From the NCBI RefSeq assembly GCF_000498395.2, contig NZ_CP010979.1, forward strand, positions 3,286,001 to 3,350,000: a DNA stretch of 64,000 bases, in the 5' to 3' direction. Shown piece after piece: positions 34,275 to 43,332 of the stretch. The translations under genes were made by a program, and so were the position numbers. Every line of letters begins with the position of its first letter. Within the stretch, counting starts at the first letter, position 1. This DNA is from Pseudomonas putida S13.1.2. GTDB taxonomy: Bacteria; Pseudomonadota; Gammaproteobacteria; Pseudomonadales; Pseudomonadaceae. Below the pieces are notes generated by a model that saw only the letters and a list, made by a program, of their open reading frames with translations, was not told the DNA's origin and did not search any database.

Positions 34275-35299
34275 TGGCTCGCCCCCTCGGCACCCTGGGC
34301 ATCCGCCAGGTGTACACCGCCCTGCCCTACCAGCAGCAGGCCGCCATTGGCCAGGCCGCTGACGCCAGCCAGGGCGATGCGGTCGGCACGGTTGTACACG
34401 CTGAAGGTCTGGCCGCCATCGGCACTGCGCAGCACGCTGCCGCCGTTGCCGACCAGCACCAGGGTGCCATCATCCAGAAGCGTAGCGCTTGCCAGGCCGA
34501 ATTCGAGGTTGCCGCGCGCGACCTTGAGCTCGATCGGCTGCCAGCTGTCGCCAAAATCGGTGGAACGGAACAGGTTGCCGCGCAGGCCGTACGCCAGCAG
34601 GGCGTTCGGCTGGGCGGTGCCGATCACGCCGAACAGCGAGCCCTCGTAAGGGCCCTGGACCTTGGCCCAGGTCTGGCCGTTGTCGGCGGAGCGGAACATG
34701 CCGCCCTGCTCGCCTACGATGAACAGGCCGGCGTCACGCACCCGGGCGATACCGTTCAGGTGCAACTGGTCAGGGTTGTCCAGGCGCTCGGCCACGTCCT
34801 GCCAGTGCTGCCCGCCGTCTGTGGTTTCCAGCAAAGCGCCGTAGGCACCCACGGCAAAGCCGTGCTGGGCATCGAGGAAGGCGACATCGAGCAAGGGTGC
34901 TTCACGGGCAAGGTCTTCGTACTGCTTGGTCCAGGTCGCGCCGCCGTCGCTGCTGACGAGGATCTGCGCATCATGGCCGACCGCCCAGCCGCGCTTGTCG
35001 TCGAGGAAGAACACGGCGGTGAGCAGCTGCCGGGTGGGTACCCGGGCCTGGGTCCAGGTACTGCCCTGGTCGTCGGAGAACAGAATGTGGCCGCGATCAC
35101 CCACCACCACCAGGCGCTTGCCGGCATGGGTGGCGCCGATCAGCAGGCTTTGGCTGGCCTTGGCTGATTCGGTGGAGTATTCGTCGGCGGCGGCGGCCTG
35201 GGCGCTGTCGGCCCACACCCCCAGTGCCAATGCCAGCACTGCGCTGGCCGCCAATGGCCAGGCACCACGCCTGGCTGGCGCCCGTAGCTGTTCCCTCAT
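34271..35299 (-). CDS. YCF48/BNR-repeat periplasmic propeller protein
   Basis: A 342-residue exported protein with a signal peptide (about residues 1-36, ending SAQAAAA) followed by BNR-type repeats: FSDDQGSTWTQ, VSSDGGATWTKQ, ETTDGGQHWQ, RSADNGQTWAK, RSTDFGDSWQ and RSADGGQTF. These are the Asp-box repeats of the YCF48/HCF136 fold. The start at 35299 has GGGGG 6 bases upstream. This family regularly accompanies HAE3 RND exporters and is proposed as a periplasmic partner; the cargo is not known. Confidence 0.88.
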   Translation of the reverse strand: MREQLRAPARRGAWPLAASAVLALALGVWADSAQAAAADEYSTESAKASQSLLIGATHAGKRLVVVGDRGHILFSDDQGSTWTQARVPTRQLLTAVFFLDDKRGWAVGHDAQILVSSDGGATWTKQYEDLAREAPLLDVAFLDAQHGFAVGAYGALLETTDGGQHWQDVAERLDNPDQLHLNGIARVRDAGLFIVGEQGGMFRSADNGQTWAKVQGPYEGSLFGVIGTAQPNALLAYGLRGNLFRSTDFGDSWQPIELKVARGNLEFGLASATLLDDGTLVLVGNGGSVLRSADGGQTFSVYNRADRIALAGVSGLANGGLLLVGQGGVHLADAQGAEGASQ

Positions 35300-35458
35300 G
35301 ACTGCCCCCTTGTTGTGTTCTTGTTGGTGGGTCAATGCATTGCAGGTACTGCGAAAAGCCTGATCTAGAGGCCTGCAATAGCTTGAGGGGATCGTAGCGG
35401 GGATGCTTGCGCGATTACAACGGGCGGGGTGTTATGTTTTGTTGTCGGCCCAAAAAGC

Positions 35459-35560
35459 TTCGCGGGCACGCCCGCTCCCACAGGGATTATCACAGCCATC
35501 AAGCCCTGTGATATCCCTGTGGGAGCGGGCGTGCCCGCGAAGGGCTGCACAGCAGCCCTG
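35459..35560. repeat. inverted REP pair (GCGGGCGTGCCCGC type)
   Basis: CTTCGCGGGCACGCCCGCTC begins at 35459 and its mirror image GAGCGGGCGTGCCCGCGAAG ends near 35542, followed by GGGCTGCACAGCAGCCC. An inner CACAGGGATTATCACAG / CTGTGATATCCCTGTG pairing extends the stem. It lies between the propeller gene and the 3' end of pepN. Confidence 0.85.
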
Positions 35561-35573
35561 ATTCCTACCAGGC

Positions 35574-38231
35574 TTACGCCAGGCTCTTGCTCACCACTTC
35601 ATACACATCACTGGACAGCTCACCCGATGCCAGAATCCGCTCCAGCTCACCCTTCATCAGGGCCTGGCGCGCATCGTCATACTTGCGCCAGCGGGTCAGC
35701 GGCGCCAGTTGCCGCGAGGCAATCTGCGGGTTCAGCGCATTCAGCTCGATGACCAAGTCCGCCAGGAAACGGTAGCCCGAACCATCCGCCGCATGGAAGT
35801 TGACCAGGTTCTGCCCGGCAAAGGCACCAATCAGCGCACGTACCTTGTTCGGGTTCTTCAGGGTGAACGCCGGGTGCTGCATCAACGCCTTGACCCGCGC
35901 CAGCCCGCCCGGCAGCGCGCTGGCCGCCTGCACGCTGAACCACTGGTCCATGACCAGCGGGTTGTCCTTGAAGTGCTCGGCAAAGGCTTCCAGGGCCTTG
36001 GCCCGCTCGGCTTCGAACGGCGAATTCACCAGCACCGCCAGGGCGGTGAGGCGTTCGGTCATGTTGTCGCACTGATCGAACTGCTCCAGGGTCGCTTCCA
36101 GCACCTGCGGCTTGCCGCTCTGCATCAGGTACGACAGGGCGATGTTCTGCAGGCTACGGCGGGCGAAGTGCTCGGCAGAGGCCACATAAGCGGTGCTGCG
36201 CGACACTTCACGGTTGGCCTGGTAGCGCGCCCACAGGGCGTCGAACAGCTGCTCGGCGATCTGCTGGCGGGCGAACTCGCGGGCTGCGTGGATGGCGTCG
36301 ACGTCGGCTACCTGGCTGATTTCGGTGAGGTAGGCCTCGCCCGGCAGCGAAAGCATTTCGGCAACCATGGCGGCGTCCAGCGACTCGTTGCCCAGCACGG
36401 TGCCCAGGGCAGTGATCAGGCGCTGGTCAAGTTTCAGGGCTTCGCCGCGTTGATGCTGGCCGATCAGTTCTTGCAGTACCTGCACCGACAGCTGCTGGCC
36501 CGCTTCCCAGCGGTTGAAGCCGTCGCTGTCGTGCTGCATCAGGAACATCAGCTGGTCGCGGTCGTAAGGGAAGCTGAGCTTCACCGGCGCACTGAAGCCG
36601 CGCAGCAGCGAGGGCAACGGCTTGGCCTGGACACCTTCGAAGGTGAAGGTCTGCTCGGCCTCGGTCACCGACAGCACGCGGCTGGTGCCGCCAGCAGCGG
36701 CTTCACCGGCCAGGCGCAGCGGCAGGTCATTGCCTTCGGCGTCCAGCAGGCCCAGCTCGACCGGGATCACAAACGGCAGCTTCTCGGCCTTGTCCGGGGT
36801 TTGCGGGCAGCTCTGGCGGAAGGTCAGGCTGTAGGTCTGCGCAGCAGCGTCATAAGCCTCGCTCACTTCCAGGCGCGGGGTGCCGGCCTGGCTGTACCAG
36901 CGCTTGAACTGGGTAAAGTCGACGCCGTTGGCGTCTTCCATGGCCTTGATGAAGTCGTCGGTGGTTACCGCCTGACCATCATGGCGTTCAAAGTACAGGT
37001 CGCTGCCTTTGCGGAAGCCTTCGTTACCCAGCAGGGTACGGACCATGCGCACCACTTCGGCGCCCTTCTCGTACACGGTCAGGGTGTAGAAGTTGGAGAT
37101 TTCGATGAAGCTGTCCGGGCGCACCGGGTGGGCCATGGGGCCGGCGTCTTCGGCGAACTGGTGGGTGCGCAGGTAGGCGACGTCTTCGATCCGCTTGACC
37201 GTGCGCGAGTTCATGTCGGCGCTGAACTCGGCATCGCGGAACACCGTGAAGCCTTCTTTCAGCGACAGCTGGAACCAGTCACGGCAGGTGACACGGTTGC
37301 CCGACCAGTTGTGGAAGTACTCGTGGGCGACCACGCCTTCGACGCGCTGGTGCGCAGCATCGGTGGCGGTTTCGGCACGGGCCAGCACACAGCTGGAGTT
37401 GAAGATGTTCAGGCCCTTGTTTTCCATGGCGCCCATGTTGAAGTCGTTGACCGCAACGATCATGAAGATGTCCAGGTCGTACTCGCGGCCATAGACTTCT
37501 TCGTCCCAGCGCATGGACTTCTTCAGGCTGACCATGGCGTGGTCGCACTTGTCGAGGTTCTCGGGCTCGACATAGATGCGCAGCATCACATCACGGCCAG
37601 ACTGGCGCGTGAAGGTGTCCTCGACGCACCACAGGTCACCGGCCACCAGCGCGAACAGGTAGGCCGGCTTCTTGAACGGGTCTTCCCAGGTGGCCCAGTG
37701 GCGGCCGTCCTCGGCCGGCCCGCTGCCCGTTGGGTTGCCGTTCGACAACAACACCGGGTAGCGATGCTGCTCGGCGATCACCGTGGTGGTGAAGGTGCTC
37801 ATCACGTCCGGGCGGTCGAGGTAGTAGGTGATCTTGCGGAAGCCCTCGGCCTCGCACTGGGTGCAGAACATCTTGCCCGACTTGTACAGGCCTTCCAGCG
37901 CGGTGTTGCTCTCGGGGTGGATCTTCACGCTGGTGTCGAGGGTGAACTGCTCGGCCTTGGGGTGCAGCGTCAGGCTGTCGGCTTCGAGCTGGTAATCGCC
38001 CGCCTGCAGTTCCTGGTCGTCCAGCGCGGCGCGCAGCAGTTCCAGCTGCTGGCCGTCGAGCACCAGCGGCGGCAGGCCGGCACCGCGTGCCGGGTTGCGG
38101 CGCATGACCAGTTGCGCGTGAACCAGGGTGTGGTCCTCGAACAGCTCGAAGGTCAGGTGCGTCTCGTCGATCAGGTACTCGGGCGCCTGGTAATCCTTGA
38201 GGTAGATCACTTGCGGTTGTTCGGTACGCAT
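35574..38231 (-). CDS. pepN: aminopeptidase N
   Basis: An 885-residue M1-family zinc aminopeptidase that trims peptides in the cytoplasm. Seen: the substrate-binding GAMEN motif near residue 265 and the zinc site HEYFHNWSGNRVT with the second glutamate in KEGFTVFRDAEF (about residues 300-325), then the long helical C-terminal domain. Length matches the E. coli-type PepN (870). The next gene upstream (DUF2797) ends 13 bases before the pepN start. Confidence 0.97.
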   Translation of the reverse strand: MRTEQPQVIYLKDYQAPEYLIDETHLTFELFEDHTLVHAQLVMRRNPARGAGLPPLVLDGQQLELLRAALDDQELQAGDYQLEADSLTLHPKAEQFTLDTSVKIHPESNTALEGLYKSGKMFCTQCEAEGFRKITYYLDRPDVMSTFTTTVIAEQHRYPVLLSNGNPTGSGPAEDGRHWATWEDPFKKPAYLFALVAGDLWCVEDTFTRQSGRDVMLRIYVEPENLDKCDHAMVSLKKSMRWDEEVYGREYDLDIFMIVAVNDFNMGAMENKGLNIFNSSCVLARAETATDAAHQRVEGVVAHEYFHNWSGNRVTCRDWFQLSLKEGFTVFRDAEFSADMNSRTVKRIEDVAYLRTHQFAEDAGPMAHPVRPDSFIEISNFYTLTVYEKGAEVVRMVRTLLGNEGFRKGSDLYFERHDGQAVTTDDFIKAMEDANGVDFTQFKRWYSQAGTPRLEVSEAYDAAAQTYSLTFRQSCPQTPDKAEKLPFVIPVELGLLDAEGNDLPLRLAGEAAAGGTSRVLSVTEAEQTFTFEGVQAKPLPSLLRGFSAPVKLSFPYDRDQLMFLMQHDSDGFNRWEAGQQLSVQVLQELIGQHQRGEALKLDQRLITALGTVLGNESLDAAMVAEMLSLPGEAYLTEISQVADVDAIHAAREFARQQIAEQLFDALWARYQANREVSRSTAYVASAEHFARRSLQNIALSYLMQSGKPQVLEATLEQFDQCDNMTERLTALAVLVNSPFEAERAKALEAFAEHFKDNPLVMDQWFSVQAASALPGGLARVKALMQHPAFTLKNPNKVRALIGAFAGQNLVNFHAADGSGYRFLADLVIELNALNPQIASRQLAPLTRWRKYDDARQALMKGELERILASGELSSDVYEVVSKSLA

Positions 38232-38244
38232 GTGCAGGTCCTTT

Positions 38245-39075
38245 TTACTGGAGCACGGCCAACTGGTAGGCCGTGTACTTGCGAATATTGATCACACCGG
38301 TGTCGAAGATCAGGTACTGGCCCTTGATGCCCAGCAGCGTGCCTTCGGCCACCGGGTCCTTGTCGAGGTTGAAGCTGACGATCTTTTTCGGGTAGGCCTC
38401 GACCGGGTACTTCATCTGCACCACTTCAGCGTCGGGCAGCGGCTGGATCGCCTGCAGGCCAAAGCGCCCGTGCAGCTCGCGCAAGCCGTCGGCGCAGGCG
38501 TCGAAGATCTGCTCACGAATGGCGGGCAGGTCGAGCACCTCGGCATCGCCTTTGAGCAGCGCGCGCCAGTTGGTGCGGTCTGGCACCTGGCTGCGCAGCA
38601 CATCTTCGACCAGGCCTGATTGCTGGCGGGTGGCCACGCGCATGATCGGCAGGGCCTGGCTGGCGCCCTGGTCGAGCCAGCGGGTGGGCAGCTGGGTGGC
38701 GCGGGTGATGCCGACCTTGATCCCCGACGAGTTGGCCAGGTAGACCACGTGGTCGGTCATGCAGAACTGTTCACCCCACGACGGCTCGCGGCAGGTGCCG
38801 GCGTCGTAGTGGCATTTTTCCGGGGCCATGATGCACACATCGCACTGGGCCAGCTTGGTCATGCACGGGTAGCAGTACCCCTGGCTGAAGCTGGTCTTGG
38901 TGCGTTTGCCGCAGTGGTTGCAGTGAATGGCGCCGAGGTATTCCAGGCGCAGGCGCTGGCCGATCAGCGGGTTGACCGGCACCTGCGTGTCATCCAGGCG
39001 GAAGCTGTATTGCACCACGGGTGCCTGCAGGCTTACCGCCATTTTGCTCAACGAGCCACGAGCGAGTTCGATCAA
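38245..39075 (-). CDS. DUF2797 domain protein
   Basis: A 276-residue soluble protein with a cysteine-rich N-terminal part (IHCNHCGKRTKT, CYPCMTKLAQCDVCIM) that suggests a zinc site, then a segment resembling a GIY-YIG-like fold (VYLANSSGIKVGITRATQLPTRW). It matches DUF2797, of unknown function. I chose a TTG start at 39075, which overlaps the stop of the DUF1315 gene as TTGA; an ATG at 39042 is the alternative. The reading frame is open further upstream but would overlap the DUF1315 gene. Confidence 0.8.
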   Translation of the reverse strand: MIELARGSLSKMAVSLQAPVVQYSFRLDDTQVPVNPLIGQRLRLEYLGAIHCNHCGKRTKTSFSQGYCYPCMTKLAQCDVCIMAPEKCHYDAGTCREPSWGEQFCMTDHVVYLANSSGIKVGITRATQLPTRWLDQGASQALPIMRVATRQQSGLVEDVLRSQVPDRTNWRALLKGDAEVLDLPAIREQIFDACADGLRELHGRFGLQAIQPLPDAEVVQMKYPVEAYPKKIVSFNLDKDPVAEGTLLGIKGQYLIFDTGVINIRKYTAYQLAVLQ

Positions 39076-39332
39076 TGTACCGAGTCCGATTTGAACAGAA
39101 TGTTGGCGATCGGCGCAGACTTCGATGCGCATTCCTGCGGGCCCATGTAGCCGGTGCGCTGGTCTTCGGGCAGGTTCTGGATCTCCCAGGCGATCACGGC
39201 TTGCAGCGACAGCTCTTTTTGCTCGGCGGTGAGCTTGCGGCCATCGGACCATTTGCCGATTTCCACGGCCAGTTTCAGGCTCTCGTAGATTTCCGGTGTG
39301 ATGTTTTCAATCATTTGCGCGAAAGTGGACAT
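39072..39332 (-). CDS. DUF1315 (YeaC-like) family protein
   Basis: An 86-residue cytoplasmic protein, MSTFAQMIENITPEIYESLK onward, with the KWSDGRKLTAEQKE and MGPQEC segments of the YeaC family, function unknown. Start supported by AGGAG 7 bases upstream. It overlaps the DUF2797 gene by 4 bases and lies 13 bases after the rhomboid gene, so all three probably share a transcript. Confidence 0.85.
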   Translation of the reverse strand: MSTFAQMIENITPEIYESLKLAVEIGKWSDGRKLTAEQKELSLQAVIAWEIQNLPEDQRTGYMGPQECASKSAPIANILFKSDSVH

Positions 39333-39345
39333 AGTGTCTCCTGAT

Positions 39346-40230
39346 TCAAGCCGACAGTTTACGCCGGGCCAGCGCCCCACCCAAGAGCCCGGTCAGGCAT
39401 CCGATGAGCAACCCGCCAACATGGGCGGCGTTGGCGATCTGGCCGAGGCCCAGCGTGCCGACCACACCGGTCAGGCACACCACCAGCCAGATCAGCATCA
39501 TCACCAGCACGCCCTTGGGCAGGTTGAAGTAACGATTGGGCGCCAGCCACTGATACAGCCAGATATGCCCGAGCAAGCCGTACAGCACGCCGGACAGGCC
39601 GCCGAACAGGCTCGGCCCGCTGGTGTAGTGCTGGGCCAGGTTGGACACCAGGCTGAACAGCAGGGTCAGGCCCAGCAGCATCCAGGGGCCCTGGCGCAGC
39701 TCGATTCGCTTGCCCAGCTCCCAGTACCACAAGCTGTTCATGGCCAGGTGCAGCACACCGAAGTGCAGCAGCATGGGCGATACCAGGCGCCACCACTGGC
39801 CTTCGTTCAGAACTTGCGCCAGCGAGCTGAAGTACAGGTAGTCGCCCTGGACGCGGAAGTCGAGGAAGGTGAACCAGCTGATGGTGGTGAAGTTGTCGCC
39901 CAGGCTGGTGAGGCCGGCGACGATGAAACACAGCAGCAAGGTGAGGGTGGTGATTTTGCAGGCTTTGGCCTGTTCTACCAGGGAGGGTTGTGTGGGGCCA
40001 TTCGCGGGCCCCGCTTCCTCAGGTTGCTCTACCGCCTGGATGTCGGCATTGCCGTCCGGGTAGCGCTGGTAGAGTTGCAGTACGTCCTCGACCAGGGTGT
40101 CGGGGGCCCAGAGTACCTGGACATCGCCCTCCTCGCTTACCCGGTGCGGCACCTGCAGGCGCTGCAGCAAGTGGACGAAGCCGCTGAGGTCGACCGACAG
40201 CGGCAGGCGCATCACTTCGATAATGTTCAT
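39346..40230 (-). CDS. glpG: rhomboid-family intramembrane serine protease
   Basis: A 294-residue membrane protease of the GlpG type. Seen: a cytoplasmic N-terminal domain of about 90 residues, then six hydrophobic helices; the catalytic serine in GLSGVLYGLLGH (about residue 213), the oxyanion-side LHLAMNSLWYWELG segment, and the catalytic histidine in AAHVGGLLIG. It cleaves membrane proteins within the bilayer. It overlaps the metallophosphoesterase gene by 4 bases. Confidence 0.92.
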   Translation of the reverse strand: MNIIEVMRLPLSVDLSGFVHLLQRLQVPHRVSEEGDVQVLWAPDTLVEDVLQLYQRYPDGNADIQAVEQPEEAGPANGPTQPSLVEQAKACKITTLTLLLCFIVAGLTSLGDNFTTISWFTFLDFRVQGDYLYFSSLAQVLNEGQWWRLVSPMLLHFGVLHLAMNSLWYWELGKRIELRQGPWMLLGLTLLFSLVSNLAQHYTSGPSLFGGLSGVLYGLLGHIWLYQWLAPNRYFNLPKGVLVMMLIWLVVCLTGVVGTLGLGQIANAAHVGGLLIGCLTGLLGGALARRKLSA

Positions 40231-41198
40231 TGGTTGGCCTGTGGGCGGTCGACGTCGACCCAGACGAACTTGTGCGGGTCGATACGGGTTTCATCATCCA
40301 GCCGGTAAGCAGCCAGCTTGCCGTAGAGCACGGCACTGTAGTCCAGGCAGGCCAGGTTGGCACGGATAGGCGCAGGCCGGCCGCTGCGCCAGTAGTGGCC
40401 AACGAACAGCAAGGGCTCTTCTTCGGCGTAGCGCAGCAATGCGTTTTTCTGGCTGTGGCTGAGCGGTGTGCTGGCCACCTCCTCGGGCAGGGCATCGGGC
40501 TGAAACACGATGTCGCCGTAGGTTTGCGGGTCTTCTTCCCAGAACTTGGTGCGGAAAAACGCGCGGGTCAGGCCGTCGCCGCCGGTCAGCGTCAGGCCGT
40601 CCGGCAGGCGCATGTCGGTGCCGCGCAACAGGCGGTTGCACACCGTGTCGGCAAAACTGCCACTTACCGCCGAGGCCTGGATGAAGTGTTCATCGATGCG
40701 CCCGTCGGGGTATTGCTGGCGCAACGGCTCGATCAACCGCGGGTCCCAGCAGGCGTGCACCAGGCGAAAGCGCCCGGCGTCGATGAACAGCGGCAGCTGG
40801 TAGAACCAGTTGACGAAGTCGTGCCAGTCGCCGGGGTGGTGGGCGAACTGCGTCAGGGTTTCGTCGATCAGCCGGGCATGGCGTGGCGTGTGCTCGCGCA
40901 CAAAGGCCTTGCCGCTGCCGGGCAGCGCCGGGGTGACCCAGCCCAGGGCGTTGTACTCGTGGTTGCCCATGATGCAGAACGCCTGGCCGGCCTCGACCAT
41001 GTCATGGACGATATGCAGCGCTTCGCGAATGCGTGGCCCGCGGTCGACGATATCGCCCAGGAACAGCGCCAGGCGCCTCGGGTGGCGCCACACGCCGGCC
41101 ACACGCTTGTAACCGAGGGCGTCGAGCAGGCGTTCAAGGGTCAGTGCACAGCCGTGCACGTCGCCGATGATGTCGAAACTTCGCGCCGGATCGAGCAT
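40227..41198 (-). CDS. calcineurin-like metallophosphoesterase
   Basis: A 323-residue soluble phosphoesterase with the ordered metal motifs GDVHGC (residues 11-16), GDIVDRGP and GNHEYN, as in PrpE/ApaH-like protein or nucleotide phosphatases. The start at 41198 (MLDPARSFDIIGDVHG) has AGGGA upstream and shares one base with the nadK stop. It overlaps the rhomboid gene. Substrate unknown. Confidence 0.88.
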   Translation of the reverse strand: MLDPARSFDIIGDVHGCALTLERLLDALGYKRVAGVWRHPRRLALFLGDIVDRGPRIREALHIVHDMVEAGQAFCIMGNHEYNALGWVTPALPGSGKAFVREHTPRHARLIDETLTQFAHHPGDWHDFVNWFYQLPLFIDAGRFRLVHACWDPRLIEPLRQQYPDGRIDEHFIQASAVSGSFADTVCNRLLRGTDMRLPDGLTLTGGDGLTRAFFRTKFWEEDPQTYGDIVFQPDALPEEVASTPLSHSQKNALLRYAEEEPLLFVGHYWRSGRPAPIRANLACLDYSAVLYGKLAAYRLDDETRIDPHKFVWVDVDRPQANQ

Positions 41199-42088
41199 CA
41201 GTCGTCCCTGCTCCCCAAACGGCTGCCCCAACCCAGTTTGGTGCGGCAGACCTCGTAGTAATTGTGGTCCAGCGGGTGGATCAGGCGCAGCTTCTGCGGC
41301 TTCTTGCTCACCGTGATGGTGTCGCCGGGGGCGCAGGTGAAGTGGTTCTGGCCGTCACAGGACACTTGCGGGTAGATCTGCAGGTCCTTGGACACCACGA
41401 TCTTCAGTTCGCTGTTGCCGTCGACCACGATCGGCCGGCCCGACAAGGTGTGCGGGTACATCGGCACGATGACGATGGCATCGAGCTTGGGGTGCATGAT
41501 CGGGCCACCGGCCGACAGCGCGTAGGCGGTGGAACCGGTGGGGGTGGCGACGATCAGGCCGTCAGCCTTCTGGCTGCAGACGAACTGGCCGTCGATGTAG
41601 ATCTCGAACTCGATCATGCGCGTGGACTTGCCTGGGTGCAGCACCACGTCGTTCAACGCATCCCCCTGGCCGATGGCTTCGTGGTGGCGACGCACCTCAG
41701 CCTGCAGCAGGAAGCGGTTTTCCACCAGATAATGGCCGTCGAGCACTTCGGCAACTTTCTCTTCCAGCTCGTCGGGGCGGATGTCGGTGAGGAAGCCCAG
41801 GTTGCCACGGTTGATGCCCAACACCGGAATGTTGTGCCGGGCCAGGGCGCGTGCAGCGCCCAGCAGGCTGCCGTCGCCGCCGACCACGATGACCAGGTCA
41901 CAGACCTCGCCCAGCAGCTTGCGGGTGGAGGTTTGCAGGCCATGGCCGGGTAGCACTTCGGCAATGGTGTCCTCGAGAATCACATGCAAGTGGCGATCGA
42001 GGAGGAATTTTTTCAGTCGGCGAATGGTGTCGAGCACCTGCGAGCTGCCAAGGCGGCCGATGATACCGATATTGCGAAATTGCTCCAT
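41198..42088 (-). CDS. nadK: NAD kinase
   Basis: A 296-residue kinase that makes NADP from NAD with ATP or polyphosphate. Seen: VVGGDGSLLGAAR (the GGDG motif), GINRGNLGFLTDI, the NE-like segment followed by ARMIEF equivalents, and TPTGSTAYALSAGGPI near residue 175. Length equals the usual pseudomonad enzyme. AGGAG precedes the ATG at 42088. First gene of a minus-strand run nadK-phosphoesterase-rhomboid-DUF1315-DUF2797-pepN. Confidence 0.97.
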   Translation of the reverse strand: MEQFRNIGIIGRLGSSQVLDTIRRLKKFLLDRHLHVILEDTIAEVLPGHGLQTSTRKLLGEVCDLVIVVGGDGSLLGAARALARHNIPVLGINRGNLGFLTDIRPDELEEKVAEVLDGHYLVENRFLLQAEVRRHHEAIGQGDALNDVVLHPGKSTRMIEFEIYIDGQFVCSQKADGLIVATPTGSTAYALSAGGPIMHPKLDAIVIVPMYPHTLSGRPIVVDGNSELKIVVSKDLQIYPQVSCDGQNHFTCAPGDTITVSKKPQKLRLIHPLDHNYYEVCRTKLGWGSRLGSRDD

Positions 42089-42176
42089 GGGGCTCCTGCG
42101 GGGCTCTGCGACGGGTGACGATGGACCGATTATGGGCGAAACCACCGGGCAGCGGCAAACCGGCTATGCTCGCTGG

Positions 42177-43109
42177 ATGATGCCATTCGCCCTGCTCAAC
42201 GACCTGCCCCGGCAGCTACGCCGCCCCGCCGTGCGCGACCTGGCCTGGGCCTTGCTGTCGCCGCCCCTGCTCAGCACCCCGCCCTGCCCCCAGCGCCACC
42301 CGCTGACGGGCAGCCTCTGGGCGCAGCAGCCGCAGCGTCTCGAGGGCTGGTTGCGAGCGCTGGATGCCGACGATGGCCCGTTGCGCGAGTGGCTGGCAAA
42401 GCTCGGCAGCCGTCGGCTGGGGCATTACTACGAACGGCTGTGGCAATTTGCCCTGGGCCAGGCGCCAGGCATTGAACTGTTGGCGGCCAACGTGGCCATT
42501 CGTGACGCCGGGCGCACCCTTGGCGAGCTGGACGTGGTGCTGCGCGACCGCGACGGTGTGCACCACCTTGAGCTTGCGATCAAGTTGTACCTGGGGCCGC
42601 AAGAGGCTTCGCACGACCCGCATGCCTGGCTGGGGCCAGGGTGCCATGACCGCCTGGGGAGCAAACTTGCGCACCTGAAGGGGCACCAGTTGCCGATGTC
42701 TGAGAAGGCGCACAGCCGCGAGGTGCTGGCCCGGTTGGGGGTTGAGCAGGTGCAGGCACACGTGTGGCTGGGTGGCTATCTGTTCTATCCCTGGCCTGGG
42801 CATGCCGAGCCACCCGCAGGCGCCAACCCGCAACACTTGCGTGGGCGCTGGGTGCGGCGGCGGGACTGGGTCATGGCAGAGGGTGAGCATTGGCAGCCCT
42901 TGCAGCGTCATGCCTGGCTGGCACCTGCGCGGATCGAGGCAGGCGAAGGCTGGACGGTGGAGCAGTTTGCGGCCTGGTTGCACGTGCTGGAGCGGCAGGC
43001 GCCGGCGCAGTTGCTGGTGAGGTTGGAGCCTGATGCTGAGGGTGCCTGGCAGGAGGCAGAGCGGGTGTTCATCGTGGCTGATGACTGGCCGCACGTACCC
43101 GGTGCCTGA
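42177..43109 (+). CDS. DUF1853 domain protein
   Basis: A 310-residue soluble protein matching DUF1853. Seen: RLGHYYERLWQFAL, LLAANVAIRDAGRTLGELD and HHLELAIKLYLG, a pattern reminiscent of PD-(D/E)xK nuclease-like folds (ELD followed by ELAIK). Function unknown. Start set at ATG 42177; an in-frame ATG at 42132 would add 15 residues. Divergent from nadK with an 88-base gap. Confidence 0.82.
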   Translation: MMPFALLNDLPRQLRRPAVRDLAWALLSPPLLSTPPCPQRHPLTGSLWAQQPQRLEGWLRALDADDGPLREWLAKLGSRRLGHYYERLWQFALGQAPGIELLAANVAIRDAGRTLGELDVVLRDRDGVHHLELAIKLYLGPQEASHDPHAWLGPGCHDRLGSKLAHLKGHQLPMSEKAHSREVLARLGVEQVQAHVWLGGYLFYPWPGHAEPPAGANPQHLRGRWVRRRDWVMAEGEHWQPLQRHAWLAPARIEAGEGWTVEQFAAWLHVLERQAPAQLLVRLEPDAEGAWQEAERVFIVADDWPHVPGA

Positions 43110-43120
43110 TGTTACCTGTA

Positions 43121-43218
43121 CCGGCCCTATCGCCGGCAAGCCAGCTCCCACAGGTACTGCACAGGCCCCAGGCTCATCGTCGTACCTGTGGGAGCTGGCT
43201 TGCCGGCGATAGGGCCGG
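43121..43218. repeat. inverted REP pair (GCCGGCAAGCCAGC type)
   Basis: CCGGCCCTATCGCCGGCAAG opens at 43121 and its exact mirror closes at 43218; the two arms also share CCAGCTCCCACAGGTAC and GTACCTGTGGGAGCTGG. One of the longest perfect REP pairs in the window. It separates the DUF1853 gene from the cytochrome gene. Confidence 0.88.
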
Positions 43219-43332
43219 TGCTGGCAACACAATTTTCACAGACCCAGCGCAAAGATTTGTTTCTGGTAACCATTACAGTGGTACCTGAGCGCCAGCAAGA
43301 GCGCCTTTCCGACCTGATGACGAGGACCGATC

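Noticed and set aside
31839..34649. Long plus-strand open frame of 936 codons
   Set aside because: It is antisense to the RND exporter and propeller genes, is rich in His, Gln and Arg and has no domain; it arises from GC-rich codon use of the real genes.
35709..38291. Plus-strand open frame of 860 codons
   Set aside because: Antisense to pepN, whose zinc-binding motifs are intact.
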